From: Curtobacterium sp. MCBA15_009
Lineage (GTDB): Bacteria; Actinomycetota; Actinomycetes; Actinomycetales; Microbacteriaceae
DNA: 64,000 nucleotides
Direction of reading: 5' to 3'
Assembly: GCF_001864895.1 (NCBI RefSeq)
Contig: NZ_MJGO01000023.1
Coordinates: forward strand, 422,002-486,001
Position 1 is the stretch's first letter; each line of letters begins with the position of its first letter. The translations under genes were made by a program, and so were the position numbers. Below the pieces are notes generated by a model. That model was not told the origin of the DNA, did not search any database, and was given only the letters and a program-made list of their open reading frames with translations. This document shows positions 8,176 through 17,365 of this stretch, piece by piece.

Positions 8176-8210
8176 GCAGACCGCAGACCGCTGACCGCTG
8201 ACCGCTGACC
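8176..8210. repeat. 7-bp tandem repeat (GCWGACC x5)
   Basis: Five exact heptamers: GCAGACC twice, then GCTGACC three times. The period of 7 differs from the adjacent 44-bp repeat, and the array ends in a GC-rich stretch (8211-8260) before the next gene. A slippage-prone simple repeat. Confidence 0.9.
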
Positions 8211-8322
8211 GAGCCGCACCCGCGCGGGCGGGTCCCCCGATCGGGCGGGTGCGGTTCCCAGGCGGTGCCCGTACGCTCGTCGTGCTCTTCCTGCCCGGTC
8301 CCGCCCGTCGAGAGGTCCTGCC

Positions 8323-8943
8323 ATGCGCCGAGTCGGCATCACCCTGGCGTCGGTGTTCGGCGCCGGCATCGTGGTGGTCGGCATCGGCGTGGTCGTGCTC
8401 GTGGTGATCGCGGTCAACTCGATCGCCGGGATCGCCGGGTCGAGCGCCGCCGAGTCGAAGCCGGCCTGCCCCCAGGTGGCATCGAAGACGGTCGGCGGGC
8501 TCGTCGTGCCGGCCGGTCCCATCGCGGGCTTCTGCCAGGACCGGCTCGTCAACGCCGCCGCGGTGATCCAGGCGGCGCGGACGCTCGGCATCGGGCCGCA
8601 CACGCAGGCCGTGGGCGTGATGACCGCGATCGGCGAGTCGAGCCTGGTCAACCTCGACCACGGCGACGCGGCGGGGCCGGACAGCCGCGGCCTGTTCCAG
8701 CAGCGCGACAACGGCGCGTGGGGCACGTACGAGCAGCGGATGGACCCGTACACCGCGGCGTCGATGTTCTACGCGAAGCTCGTGAAGGTGCCGGGCTGGA
8801 AGACGATGACCCCGACGCAGATGGCGCACGCCGTGCAGGTCAACTCGGACCCGGAGCACTACGCGAAGTTCTGGCCGGAGGCGAAGGCCGTCGTCGAGGG
8901 GTTGACGGGCGAGACCGTGCCGGACACCGCGCCGACGTCCTGA
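8323..8943 (+). CDS. Membrane-anchored lysozyme-like (transglycosylase-fold) protein
   Basis: 206-residue protein with an N-terminal signal anchor (ITLASVFGAGIVVVGIGVVV, residues 6-25) and an extracellular domain resembling a lysozyme/soluble-lytic-transglycosylase core. AVGVMTAIGESSLVNL near residue 105 places a candidate catalytic Glu in a GES(S)L motif, followed by GDAAGPDSRGLFQQRDNGAWG, the Gln-rich loop typical of actinobacterial phage-tail and peptidoglycan hydrolase modules. A role in cell wall cleavage at the surface is likely but unproven. A GAGAGG ribosome site precedes the ATG. It converges on the hypothetical gene 8948-9388, only five bases away. Confidence 0.72.
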   Translation: MRRVGITLASVFGAGIVVVGIGVVVLVVIAVNSIAGIAGSSAAESKPACPQVASKTVGGLVVPAGPIAGFCQDRLVNAAAVIQAARTLGIGPHTQAVGVMTAIGESSLVNLDHGDAAGPDSRGLFQQRDNGAWGTYEQRMDPYTAASMFYAKLVKVPGWKTMTPTQMAHAVQVNSDPEHYAKFWPEAKAVVEGLTGETVPDTAPTS

Positions 8944-8947
8944 CCCG

Positions 8948-9388
8948 TCACGACGCCACCGCCTCGGGCCGGTCGAGGTCCTCGAGCTCGACCATCGCCG
9001 CGCCGAGCGCGTGCACGACGACCTGACCGCGCAGACGGACGCGGTGGTCCTCGAAGGAACAGGCGCAGGCGTCGACCCACTCCCAGTCGGCGGGGAACAG
9101 CCGGTCGGCGCCGGGGCGTTCCCAGACGAGGACGACCTCTGCCGCGCCGATCTGCTCGACGATGTCCCGCACGAGCGAGGCGAAGTCGTCCACGTGCTCG
9201 TCCGGTTCGTACGGCAGGTCGGCGATCGGGATGAGGAACGGGACGGGGACGGCTCGGTCGTCGAGGAACAGCACCCAGCACTGCCGGGTGACCGGACCGT
9301 CGACGACCGCGGCGACGAGCTGGACGACGTCGTCGTCGGTGCGGACGGGGGTACGGATGAGGCGGTCGAGCATGTCTCTCTCTGGCAT
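8948..9388 (-). CDS. Hypothetical protein, 146 residues
   Basis: Soluble acidic protein with no family that I recognise. It opens MPERDMLDRLIRTPVRTDDD and contains PFLIPIADLPYEPDEHVDDF near residue 55 and VLVWERPGADRLFPADWEW near 90; the residues between look like alternating strands and helices of a small alpha/beta domain. A second ATG, 15 bases in, is possible, but the first has a GCTGGGGGC ribosome site. Reading frames that continue upstream of this start on the same strand are probably non-coding. Nothing in the context suggests a function. Confidence 0.65.
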   Translation of the reverse strand: MPERDMLDRLIRTPVRTDDDVVQLVAAVVDGPVTRQCWVLFLDDRAVPVPFLIPIADLPYEPDEHVDDFASLVRDIVEQIGAAEVVLVWERPGADRLFPADWEWVDACACSFEDHRVRLRGQVVVHALGAAMVELEDLDRPEAVAS

Positions 9389-9495
9389 GCCCCCAGCGTG
9401 TCCGCCACCAGTGCAGCAACCGGGGCCCGACGGCGCATCTGTGGACGACGGCGCCGCACTACCACCTGTGGAGGACCAGTCCCCCATCGACGGTG

Positions 9496-9906
9496 TCAGA
9501 AGCCGCGCGTCACCGAGCTGCCGACGAGCAGCTGCACCACGGCGAACACCGCGACCACGGCCACGATCGCGACGAGCGGCACCGGCCAGGCCCACCGCCG
9601 TCGCACCAGCCGGACCACGGTCACCACGATCGCCACGACGGCGACGAGTGCGACGAGCACCGGGCCGATGAAGACCGCCGTGCCGCCGAGCGCCTCGTTG
9701 CACGAGTTGCCCGGTGCCGCACACGAGCTGAACGCCAGGCGCATGAACACGATGCCCCAGGCCGCGACCAGCGAGCCCAGCGTGAGCACCGCGAGCAGCA
9801 CCGTCGAGGCGACCACGTCGGCGACGCGACGGCCGCCGACCAGGGGGTGCCGGGTCTCCTGACCGGGTGCGGCCGGAGCCGACCCGACCGGGTCGGGCCC
9901 GGCCAT
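9496..9906 (-). CDS. Three-helix membrane protein, unknown function
   Basis: 136-residue membrane protein: a hydrophilic N-terminus (MAGPDPVGSAPAAPG), a first helix near residues 30-52, an external loop with two cysteines (SSCAAPGNSCNEA), and two more helices, the last ending in VTRGF. The cysteine-bearing loop after helix 1 recalls the loops of the two paralogous membrane proteins at 19294 and 20835. The ATG overlaps the TGA stop of the DoxX gene by one base, so the two form a coupled pair. Confidence 0.65.
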   Translation of the reverse strand: MAGPDPVGSAPAAPGQETRHPLVGGRRVADVVASTVLLAVLTLGSLVAAWGIVFMRLAFSSCAAPGNSCNEALGGTAVFIGPVLVALVAVVAIVVTVVRLVRRRWAWPVPLVAIVAVVAVFAVVQLLVGSSVTRGF

Positions 9907-10286
9907 CAGCGACGCCGACCGCGCGTCGACCAGAGCGCGGCGGCGATGAGCAGGGGCTGCCCGAACAGGCGGGCGATGCGCTTCTCGTCGCTGTCCAGTC
10001 CGAAGGCGTCGCGTCGGTTCACCCACTGCGACAGGTTGCCCGGGAAGATGACCGTGAAGAACAGGGCAGCGACCTTGCCGACCGTGCGGCGGGCACCCGC
10101 CGGGGCGAGCAGCAGCGCCGAACCGAGCCCGATCTCGGCGACGCCCGAGGCGAGCACCGTCGTGTCCTCGTCGAGGGGCACGAAGTCGGGCACCTGGGCC
10201 GTGAACTCCTTGCGGGCGAACGTCAGGTGGCTCGTCCCGGCGAACACGAGGGCCAGGCCGAGCAGGACACGGAGGAAGGAACGCAT
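9906..10286 (-). CDS. DoxX-family membrane protein
   Basis: 126-residue four-helix protein of the DoxX/DoxD-like family (MRSFLRVLLGLALVFAGTSHLTFARKEF). Members are small integral membrane proteins linked in some species to redox homeostasis; the exact role here is unknown. ATG 10286 was chosen over the longer open frame because a CACGAT hexamer lies six bases upstream, the first helix starts directly after the Met, and family members begin at this point. It is followed in the same operon by the three-helix membrane protein at 9496. Confidence 0.82.
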   Translation of the reverse strand: MRSFLRVLLGLALVFAGTSHLTFARKEFTAQVPDFVPLDEDTTVLASGVAEIGLGSALLLAPAGARRTVGKVAALFFTVIFPGNLSQWVNRRDAFGLDSDEKRIARLFGQPLLIAAALWSTRGRRR

Positions 10287-10365
10287 GGGTCCATCGTGCC
10301 CGCTCCCGACGGGCCGTGACCGCCGGACGCGCGCGAGCGGGCCCCGACTCGCTACATTCGGTTCC

Positions 10366-10698
10366 ATGGGAGCCGTCGCCCCGGACCACGAGCCGCCAGC
10401 AGCCCCGGCGACCTTCGCCGTGCTGCTCGGCCCGGTGGCCTTCTACCTCGGGATCATCGTCCCCGCGCAGTCGACCATCCGCCACGTGCTGCTCGGTGCG
10501 GTGTTCGGGGTCCTCTGCCTGCTGTGCGGGTGGCGGGCGCTCCGCATCGCGGGCCGCAGGGTCGGCGTGCGCGTGTGGTCGTGGATCGGCATGGTCATCG
10601 GCGCGGCCGGACTGGTGATGCTCGTCTGGCAGGTCCTGGTCATCGTGACCGGCGGGGCGTTCCCGTCGCCGTTCTGGTCGCCGTACGCGAACCGCTGA
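10366..10698 (+). CDS. Small three-helix membrane protein
   Basis: 110-residue hydrophobic protein. A Pro/Ala-rich N-terminus is followed by helices at about residues 16-35, 38-55 and 72-95, and a short tail PSPFWSPYANR. No family is recognised. TACATT at 10353-10358 ends seven bases before the ATG, a good leaderless promoter. It is transcribed divergently from the DoxX gene with 79 bases between the starts, so the two share a control region. Confidence 0.62.
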   Translation: MGAVAPDHEPPAAPATFAVLLGPVAFYLGIIVPAQSTIRHVLLGAVFGVLCLLCGWRALRIAGRRVGVRVWSWIGMVIGAAGLVMLVWQVLVIVTGGAFPSPFWSPYANR

Positions 10699-10725
10699 CG
10701 CGGAAGCGCACGCCGGCGCCGCGGG

Positions 10726-11223
10726 TCACCAGCCGAAGGTGCCCGCTCCGCCCTTGAACGGCCCGACGACGTCCTTCGTGATCCAGCCGCCGTAGAAGTC
10801 GCCCTCCTGCGCCTGGACGACCTCGCCGCCGACCTCGCAGGAGTCCATCGCCGAGGGGTAGATCGCCACCCGCTCGCGCAGGGACTCGTACCCGGGTTCC
10901 GGCGTCGGGTAGTTCCACGCCGCCCGGGGTGCGACCGCGTCGCCGCCGACGACGTCGAAGTACCGCGCCAGGCCCTTGAACTCGCACATGCTCGCGCCCT
11001 CGGCCGGCACGAGCGCGCCCGGTGCCAGGTCGGCGATCGGCAGGTAGTAGACCGGCGGGTGCGACGTCTCGAGCACCCGGACGGCAGCCGTGGTGTCCGC
11101 GACGACGACCCCGCCGAGCCGGACGACCACGCGGGCACTGACGGGGTCGACGGCAGGAGGCCGTGGGTAGTCCCAGACGGACTCCTGGCCGGGGGCGGGC
11201 TCGATCCGGTTCGGGTGGCGCAT
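10726..11223 (-). CDS. DUF427 domain protein
   Basis: 165-residue DUF427 protein. The pattern RVVVRLGGVVVADTTAAVRVLETSHPPVYYLP near residue 30 and CEFKGLARYFDV near 85 is typical of this beta-rich domain family, found mostly in actinobacteria and fungi with no assigned reaction. The conserved W-N-Y and tyrosine-rich loops are present and the protein appears complete. TACACC seven bases before the ATG supports the start. It diverges from the APC permease gene at 11301 with 77 bases between. Confidence 0.85.
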   Translation of the reverse strand: MRHPNRIEPAPGQESVWDYPRPPAVDPVSARVVVRLGGVVVADTTAAVRVLETSHPPVYYLPIADLAPGALVPAEGASMCEFKGLARYFDVVGGDAVAPRAAWNYPTPEPGYESLRERVAIYPSAMDSCEVGGEVVQAQEGDFYGGWITKDVVGPFKGGAGTFGW

Positions 11224-11300
11224 GGCTCCCGGTGTACGCCGCACGGCTGCGGGTCGGCCGGGCGCGGGACAGCGACTCCCGCAGGGTGCACCATGGGCGG

Positions 11301-12713
11301 GTGACGACGACGACACGCACCCTCTTCCGCCGGAAGCCCATCGAGACCATCGACGACGAGTCCGGTGGCGAGGGCGGCCTGAAACGGCACCTCGGCCTCT
11401 GGCAGCTCACCGCGATCGGCATCGGCGGGATCATCGGTGCGGGCATCTTCACCCTCGCCGGCACCGTCGCGCACGGCGTCGCCGGGCCGGCGGTCCTCAT
11501 CAGCTTCCTCGTCGCCGGGGTGGCGAGCGCCGCCGCGGCCCTGTCCTACGCCGAGTTCGCCGGCCTCATCCCGAAGGCCGGCAGCGCCTACACGTACGGC
11601 TACGCGGTGCTCGGCGAGATCGTCGGGTGGTTCATCGGCTGGGACCTGCTGCTCGAGTACACGGCCATCGTCGCCGTGGTCGCGATCGGCATCTCCGGCT
11701 ACGTCGGGTTCCTGGTCGGCCAGTTCGGCATCGACCTGCCCGCCTGGATGCTCGGCGCGCCAGGCACCGGCGACGGTCACGTCATCGACGTGTTCGCCGT
11801 CCTGCTGTGCCTGCTCACCGCGTTCGTGCTCACCCGCGGCATCCGGAGCGCCGCCCGGTTCGAGTTCGTCGCCGTCGGCATCAAGGTCGCGCTCGTCGTG
11901 CTCATCGTCGTGCTCGGGGTGTTCCACATCAACAGCGCGAACTACTCCCCGTACTTCCCGTTCGGCTTCGGCGGTGTGATGACCGGTGCGGCGACGGTGT
12001 TCTTCGCCGTGTTCGGCTACGACGCGATGTCCACCGCCGCCGAGGAGTCCACCGACGCCCGCAAGCACATGCCGAAGGCGATCCTGCTGTCCCTCGGCAT
12101 CTCGATGGTCCTGTACGTGCTGGCGACGCTCGTGCTGACCGGGATGCAGCGGTACACCGACATCGACCCGGCGTCGGGCTTCTCGTCGGCGTTCGCGTCG
12201 GTCGGCCTCGGCGGCGTGGCGAACGTCATCGCGATCGGTGCCATCGTCGGCATCGTCACGGTGCTCGTCACGTTCATGCTCGGCGCGAGCCGCGTCTGGT
12301 TCTCGATGAGCCGCGACGGCCTCATGCCGAAGTGGTTCGCGAAGACCGACCCGAAGCGGCACGTCCCGACGCGGGTCACCTGGATCCTCGGCATCGCGTC
12401 CGCGGTCCTGGCGGGCGTCCTGCCGATCGGCGTGGTCGCGGAGCTCACGAACATCGGCATCCTGCTGGCGTTCGTGGTGGTCTGCTCGGCCGTGATCGTG
12501 CTCCGCTACCGGCAGCCCGACCTGGACCGCCAGTTCCGACTGCCGTTCATGCCGGTCATCCCGATCATCGGCGTCATCGCGTCGCTGTGGCTCGTGACGT
12601 TCCTGCAGTGGGAGACGTGGGTGCGGTTCGCGGTGTGGTTCGCCATCGGGCTCGGCGTGTACTTCGGCTACTCACGGAAGCACAGCAAGCTCGCGGAACG
12701 ACAGGACGGCTAG
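11301..12713 (+). CDS. APC-family cationic amino acid transporter
   Basis: 470-residue permease of the amino acid-polyamine-organocation superfamily, close in pattern to bacterial CAT-type transporters (YfnA/CAT1-like). Helix 1 contains AIGIGGIIGAGIFTLAG near residue 38 and helix 6 contains FFAVFGYDAMSTAAEES near 235. About 12 helices are predicted and the C-terminus is short and basic. Substrate is probably a basic or broad-range amino acid, which is inference. The GTG start lies six bases after CACCAT; the open frame continues upstream but overlaps the DUF427 gene and reads as non-coding. The stop overlaps the convergent gene at 12710. Confidence 0.9.
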   Translation: MTTTTRTLFRRKPIETIDDESGGEGGLKRHLGLWQLTAIGIGGIIGAGIFTLAGTVAHGVAGPAVLISFLVAGVASAAAALSYAEFAGLIPKAGSAYTYGYAVLGEIVGWFIGWDLLLEYTAIVAVVAIGISGYVGFLVGQFGIDLPAWMLGAPGTGDGHVIDVFAVLLCLLTAFVLTRGIRSAARFEFVAVGIKVALVVLIVVLGVFHINSANYSPYFPFGFGGVMTGAATVFFAVFGYDAMSTAAEESTDARKHMPKAILLSLGISMVLYVLATLVLTGMQRYTDIDPASGFSSAFASVGLGGVANVIAIGAIVGIVTVLVTFMLGASRVWFSMSRDGLMPKWFAKTDPKRHVPTRVTWILGIASAVLAGVLPIGVVAELTNIGILLAFVVVCSAVIVLRYRQPDLDRQFRLPFMPVIPIIGVIASLWLVTFLQWETWVRFAVWFAIGLGVYFGYSRKHSKLAERQDG

Positions 12714-12907
12714 CGGCCGGTCCAGCGCACCCAGCCCTGCACCTGTGCGGCAGCGCTCTCGAACGACGAGTGCGCCCCGACGAGCGAGTGGTCCGGCGAG
12801 TCGACGCAGAACTGGTCGGCACGGGTGACGTCGCAGACGATCTCGGAACCGAGGAGCACGTTCCAGTGGTCGTCGGAGTCGTGCACCCAGCGCAAGCGGT
12901 CCGGCAT
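12710..12907 (-). CDS. Small hypothetical protein
   Basis: 65-residue soluble protein (MPDRLRWVHDSDDHWNVLL...) rich in Trp, Asp and His, with no recognised family. Its TAG stop overlaps the TAG stop of the permease on the other strand, a tail-to-tail arrangement. A TTG four codons upstream is an alternative start; neither has a clear ribosome site. GC-rich codon thirds support coding. Confidence 0.5.
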   Translation of the reverse strand: MPDRLRWVHDSDDHWNVLLGSEIVCDVTRADQFCVDSPDHSLVGAHSSFESAAAQVQGWVRWTGR

Positions 12908-13041
12908 CGGCGTGTCCAATCAGGGCGGATGAGGAACGCACCACCGCGCTCGCTCTCCCCGAGACAGTAGCCCCGCACCTCGCTGACCCCTCAGGAACCG
13001 GGGTGCACGACGGCGTCGGTGGCAGCTGGCACGATGGTGCC

Positions 13042-16000
13042 GTGACAGCAGCCCCGATGATCGACGCCGTCGACGTCATCCGCTTCGTCGGGCCGCAGAC
13101 CTTCGGTCGCGCCCGCGACGTCGTCCGCGCCGGTCTCGTCGACGACGCCGCCTGGCACGACGACACCGGCACCGTCACGGCGACGGTCAGCGGCACCGCC
13201 GACGACCCCTACGACGTCCGCGTCGACACCACCCCGGCACGCGGCGAGTTCGTCCGCCCGGTGCGCAGCAGCTGCACCTGTCCGCTCGGGGGCGACTGCA
13301 AGCACGTCGCGGCCGCGCTGCTCACCATCAACGCGCGTGCCCTCGCCGCGAACGCCGGCCCGCGTCCGGAAGCGCCGGCTCCGCCGCCCTCGGACTGGAG
13401 GCACGAGCTCGCCCGCCTCGCCGGCGACGACGAGCGGGCGGTCACCCCGCAGGGCACGCGGATGGGCCTGCAGTTCGAGTTGCGTGACGCGGTCCCCGTG
13501 AAGCTCGCCTCGCGCGCCCGCGCTGCCGGTCGCGCCCTGCCGGCGCCGTCGCGGAGCGTGCGGCTCGGCGTCCGTCCGGTCACCCGCAGCGACGCCGGCA
13601 ACTGGGTGCGCGGGCAGCTCACCTGGGGCACGCTGCCCTACTCGCAGAACCGACTCGGCATCGGCGCCGAGCAGCACGCCTGGTTCCTGCAGCTCGCCGC
13701 CCTGCACCGCGCCGGGCAGCTCGCCGGGCTGCCGGGTGAGAGCGACTGGCTGCACCTCGACGACTTCCGCAGCCCCCTGCTCTGGCCGCTCCTGCAGCAG
13801 GCCGCGGCGCTCGACATCGCGTTCGTCACCGGCAAGCGCGAGGGCGGCGCGGTCCTCGGCACGCAGGCACAGGTCCTGCTCGACGTCGCCCGGCACGACG
13901 GCGCCGTGGTGATCGGCGCGAGCGCGGTCCTCGACGGCCGGCCGATCGTCGCCGGCGCCGCGCGGACGATCGGCGACCACGGCGTCTACGTCTTCCGCGA
14001 CGGCCCCGAGTCCACGGTCGCGTTCGCCCCGACCCCGGCGCCCGTACCCGACGACCAGCGCCGCATGCTCGTCGAGGGCACCCGCATCACGGTGCCGGAC
14101 GCCGAGGTCGACGAGTTCCTGGCGGACTGGTCGCCGCGGCTCCGCGGTGCGCTCGGCCTGGTCAGCTCCGACGGCTCGATCGAACTGCCGGAGCGCACCC
14201 CGCCCGAGCTCGTGCTCACCGCGACGTTCGAGCCGGCCCGCGCGCCACGGACCGACGACCGCGTGCACCTGCACTGGCGCTGGCACGTCGACGGCCGGAA
14301 GGACCCGGTGTCCCTGCACGGGCCGCTCCCCGACCTGTCCCGGCTCCGCGCCGCCGACGACCCGACCGACGTGCCGGACGCGGCCGGGCCGGTGACGGAC
14401 GAGTCCGGGCCGGCAGCGTCGGCGGACGCGGCGGACGCGGCGGACGCGGCGGACGCAACGGGTGCGACGGGGCCGGCCACGGCACCGGGCCTGGCCACCC
14501 TGCGGCCGCCGGCCGACGACGCAGCGACGGCCGGGCCTCCCGTCCGCGCCGCCGGACCGGGTGGCGGACTGGACTGGTTCCAGGACGGCACCGTCGACGG
14601 GGCCGACGTCGCGGTGTTCGCGAACGAGTTCCTGCCCGAGCTGCCGTCGCTCGGCGTCCGCACGGTCGTGCAGGGCGAGCGCGTCGACTACGAGCGGCTG
14701 AGCGGCCGCCCGCACATCCGCGTGACGACGATGCCCTCGGACAAGCACGACTGGTTCGACCTCGGCATCATCGTGAGCGTCAACGGCAAGCAGATCCCGT
14801 TCACGCCGCTGCTCACCGCGCTCGCGAGCCGGCAGCGCCGCCTCAAGCTCGTCGACAACTCGTACCTGTCGCTCGCCGACCCCGCCTTCGACCGGCTGAA
14901 GGAGCTCATCGACGAGGCCCGCGACCTCGACGAGTGGGAGCCCGACCAGCCGATCACGGTCACGCCGCTGCAGGCCGGCCTCTGGTCGGAGTTCGACCTG
15001 CTCGCCGACGAGACCGCGCACGACGAACGCTGGCGGACGATCGTCGCGGGCCTGTCCGGCGCGACTCCCCCGGGTGCCGTCCCGGTGCCGGACACCGTGC
15101 ACGCCGAGCTGCGGCCCTACCAGCACGCCGGGTACGCCTGGTTGTCGTTCCTGGCGTCGCACGGCATCGGCGGCGTGCTCGCCGACGACATGGGCCTCGG
15201 CAAGACGCTGCAGGTGCTCACGATGATCGCCGCCCGACGCGCGGCCGAACCCGACGCCCAGCCGTTCCTCGTAGTGGCGCCGACCTCGGTCGTCGGCAAC
15301 TGGGCGGCCGAGGCGGCGACCTTCACCCCGTCGCTGCGCGTCGCGACGGTGACCTCGACGTCGCTGAAGGACCCGGGGCTCGTCGCCCGGACCGCGTCGC
15401 AGGCCGACGTCGTCGTGACGTCGTACGCGCTGCTGCGGCTCGACGCCCCCGCCTGGACCGACCTGCCGTGGTCGGCCCTCGTCCTCGACGAGGCGCAGTT
15501 CGTCAAGAACCCCGCATCCCAGACCCACCGGGTGGCCACGGAGCTCCGGGCGCCCGTGAAGTTCGCGATCACCGGCACCCCGCTCGAGAACGGGCTCACC
15601 GACCTGTGGGCGCTGTTCCACATCGTCGCCCCCGGACTGCTGTCCACGTGGACCCGGTTCGGCGACGACTTCGTGAAGCCGCTGGCCTCGCCCGACCTGC
15701 GCGGCGAGGCCCGGCAGGAACTCACCGCCCGGCTGCGGCGCCGGATCCGTCCACTCATGCTCCGCCGCACGAAGCAGGCCGTCGCCGCAGACCTGCCGCC
15801 GAAGCAGGAGCAGGTCGTCCGGGTCACGCTCGACCCCGCGCACCGGGCGCTCTACGAACGGACGCTCAACCGGGAGCGCCTCAAGGTGCTCGACCTCATC
15901 GACGACCTGGCGAAGAACCGGATGATCGTGTTCCGGTCGCTGACCCTGCTGCGGATGCTCGCCCTGTCCCCGGCGCTCGTCGACAGCGCGCCCGACCAGC

Positions 16001-16512
16001 CGATCCCGTCCGCGAAGCTCGACCTGCTGCTCGACGAACTCGAACAGCTCGCAGCCGAGGGGCGACGCGCCCTGGTGTTCAGCCAGTTCACCTCGTTCCT
16101 GCGGATGGTGTCCGACGCCCTCGACGCCCGCGGGATCGGCCACGAGTACCTCGACGGCTCGACCAGGAAGCGCCCGGAGGTCATCGAACGCTTCCGGCAG
16201 GGCACCGCCCCGGCGTTCCTCATCTCGCTGAAGGCGGGCGGCTTCGGCCTCACCCTGACCGAGGCGGACACGGTGTTCGTGCTCGACCCGTGGTGGAACC
16301 CCGCCGCCGAGTCGCAGGCCGTCGACCGGACGCACCGCATCGGGCAGACCCGTTCGGTGAGCGTCCAGCGGTTCATCGCCGAGGACACCATCGAGGAGAA
16401 GGTCCTGGCGCTGGCCGCCCGCAAGGCCGAGCTCTTCGCCACGATGATCGACGACGACGCCCTGTTCGCCGAGGACCTGACCGCCGACGACATCCGCTCG
16501 CTGCTCGACTGA
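13042..16512 (+). CDS. SWIM zinc-finger SNF2-family DEAD-like helicase/translocase
   Basis: 1156-residue SNF2/RapA-class ATPase that would move along duplex DNA and remodel bound protein. The N-terminus holds a SWIM zinc finger (CTCPLGGDCKHVAAAL near residue 75), then a long helicase-associated region, then the two RecA-like lobes: Walker A ADDMGLGKTLQV near 714, Walker B LVLDEAQFVKN near 815 (DEAQ), SAT-like ITGTPLENGL, and motif VI QAVDRTHRIGQ near 1095. An Asp/Ala low-complexity linker encoded by a 9-bp repeat sits near residue 463. GTG 13042 was preferred because CACGAT ends six bases before it; an in-frame GTG at 13003 and ATG at 13057 are alternatives. No methyltransferase or defence partner flanks it. 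Confidence 0.92.
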   Translation: MTAAPMIDAVDVIRFVGPQTFGRARDVVRAGLVDDAAWHDDTGTVTATVSGTADDPYDVRVDTTPARGEFVRPVRSSCTCPLGGDCKHVAAALLTINARALAANAGPRPEAPAPPPSDWRHELARLAGDDERAVTPQGTRMGLQFELRDAVPVKLASRARAAGRALPAPSRSVRLGVRPVTRSDAGNWVRGQLTWGTLPYSQNRLGIGAEQHAWFLQLAALHRAGQLAGLPGESDWLHLDDFRSPLLWPLLQQAAALDIAFVTGKREGGAVLGTQAQVLLDVARHDGAVVIGASAVLDGRPIVAGAARTIGDHGVYVFRDGPESTVAFAPTPAPVPDDQRRMLVEGTRITVPDAEVDEFLADWSPRLRGALGLVSSDGSIELPERTPPELVLTATFEPARAPRTDDRVHLHWRWHVDGRKDPVSLHGPLPDLSRLRAADDPTDVPDAAGPVTDESGPAASADAADAADAADATGATGPATAPGLATLRPPADDAATAGPPVRAAGPGGGLDWFQDGTVDGADVAVFANEFLPELPSLGVRTVVQGERVDYERLSGRPHIRVTTMPSDKHDWFDLGIIVSVNGKQIPFTPLLTALASRQRRLKLVDNSYLSLADPAFDRLKELIDEARDLDEWEPDQPITVTPLQAGLWSEFDLLADETAHDERWRTIVAGLSGATPPGAVPVPDTVHAELRPYQHAGYAWLSFLASHGIGGVLADDMGLGKTLQVLTMIAARRAAEPDAQPFLVVAPTSVVGNWAAEAATFTPSLRVATVTSTSLKDPGLVARTASQADVVVTSYALLRLDAPAWTDLPWSALVLDEAQFVKNPASQTHRVATELRAPVKFAITGTPLENGLTDLWALFHIVAPGLLSTWTRFGDDFVKPLASPDLRGEARQELTARLRRRIRPLMLRRTKQAVAADLPPKQEQVVRVTLDPAHRALYERTLNRERLKVLDLIDDLAKNRMIVFRSLTLLRMLALSPALVDSAPDQPIPSAKLDLLLDELEQLAAEGRRALVFSQFTSFLRMVSDALDARGIGHEYLDGSTRKRPEVIERFRQGTAPAFLISLKAGGFGLTLTEADTVFVLDPWWNPAAESQAVDRTHRIGQTRSVSVQRFIAEDTIEEKVLALAARKAELFATMIDDDALFAEDLTADDIRSLLD
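14422..14457 (+). repeat. 9-bp in-frame tandem repeat inside the SNF2 gene
   Basis: Four copies of GCGGACGCG (the last ends in A), encoding an Ala-Asp-Ala linker in the interdomain region. Its period is a multiple of three, so copy-number change would only alter linker length. Confidence 0.9.
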
Positions 16513-16567
16513 CCCGCTGCCGCACCACCGATCCGCCGCACCACCGCACCACTGGAGTCCCACCCGC

Positions 16568-17356
16568 ATGACGTCCCGCCGACGCCGCCGTTCCCGCACC
16601 GCCCTCACCTCGTTCCTCGTCGTCCTCGCCCTCGCGGCGGGCGGGTGGGCGCTCGACGCCACCGGCGTCCTCGGGCCGGTCACCGACACTGCGGACCGGT
16701 CCACGGCCGTGGCGACGGCCCCGACGGCTCCGCCGGCGACGGGACCCGGCGTGGCGGAGCCGAGCCGGGCCTCCCGTCCGACCGTCGACACGGCGACCGA
16801 CGGCGAGGTGACCAGGGCGCGCACGCTGCTCGCGGCACTGCCGGTCAAGGGCAAGGCCGCCGCGACCGGGTACGACCGCACCGGCGAGTTCGGCTCCGCC
16901 TGGCTCGACGTCGACCGCAACGGGTGCGACACGCGGAACGACGTGCTCGCCCGCGACCTCAACGACATCGTGCGCGACGGCCCCTGCACGGTCCTGACCG
17001 GCACGCTCGTGTCGCCGTACACGGGGGCGACGATCGACTTCGTGCGGGGCAACACGACCTCGACGCTCGTGCAGATCGACCACGTCGTCGCGCTCGAGAA
17101 CGCCTGGCGCACCGGAGCGCAGCAGCTGTCCCAGGACGAACGCGAGGCCTTGGCCAACGACCCGCAGAACCTGTTCGCAGTCGACGGACGGTCGAACGCG
17201 CAGAAGGGCTCGGGCGACACCGCGACCTGGCTGCCGGCGGACCGGGCATTCCGCTGCACGTACGTCGCGCACCAGGTCGAGGTGAAGACGGCGTACCGGC
17301 TGTGGGTCGCACCGGCGGAGCACGACGCGATGGAGCGGGTCCTGCAGCGCTGCTGA
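16568..17356 (+). CDS. Secreted HNH endonuclease (DUF1524/GmrSD-like)
   Basis: 262-residue exported nuclease. An arginine-rich N-terminus plus a hydrophobic segment (TALTSFLVVLALAAGGWAL, residues 12-30) forms a signal peptide or anchor, followed by an Ala/Thr/Pro linker. The HNH core is DRNGCDTRNDVLARDL near residue 118, QIDHVVALENAWRTGAQ near 170 (the catalytic DHV/His) and NLFAVDGRSNAQKGSGD near 200. This is the domain found in many secreted actinobacterial nucleases, probably used to degrade extracellular DNA. Cysteines at CDTRN, PCTV, FRCTY and the C-terminal RC could form disulphides outside the cell. It follows the SNF2 gene after 55 bases. Confidence 0.9.
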   Translation: MTSRRRRRSRTALTSFLVVLALAAGGWALDATGVLGPVTDTADRSTAVATAPTAPPATGPGVAEPSRASRPTVDTATDGEVTRARTLLAALPVKGKAAATGYDRTGEFGSAWLDVDRNGCDTRNDVLARDLNDIVRDGPCTVLTGTLVSPYTGATIDFVRGNTTSTLVQIDHVVALENAWRTGAQQLSQDEREALANDPQNLFAVDGRSNAQKGSGDTATWLPADRAFRCTYVAHQVEVKTAYRLWVAPAEHDAMERVLQRC

Positions 17357-17365
17357 TCGCGGACG

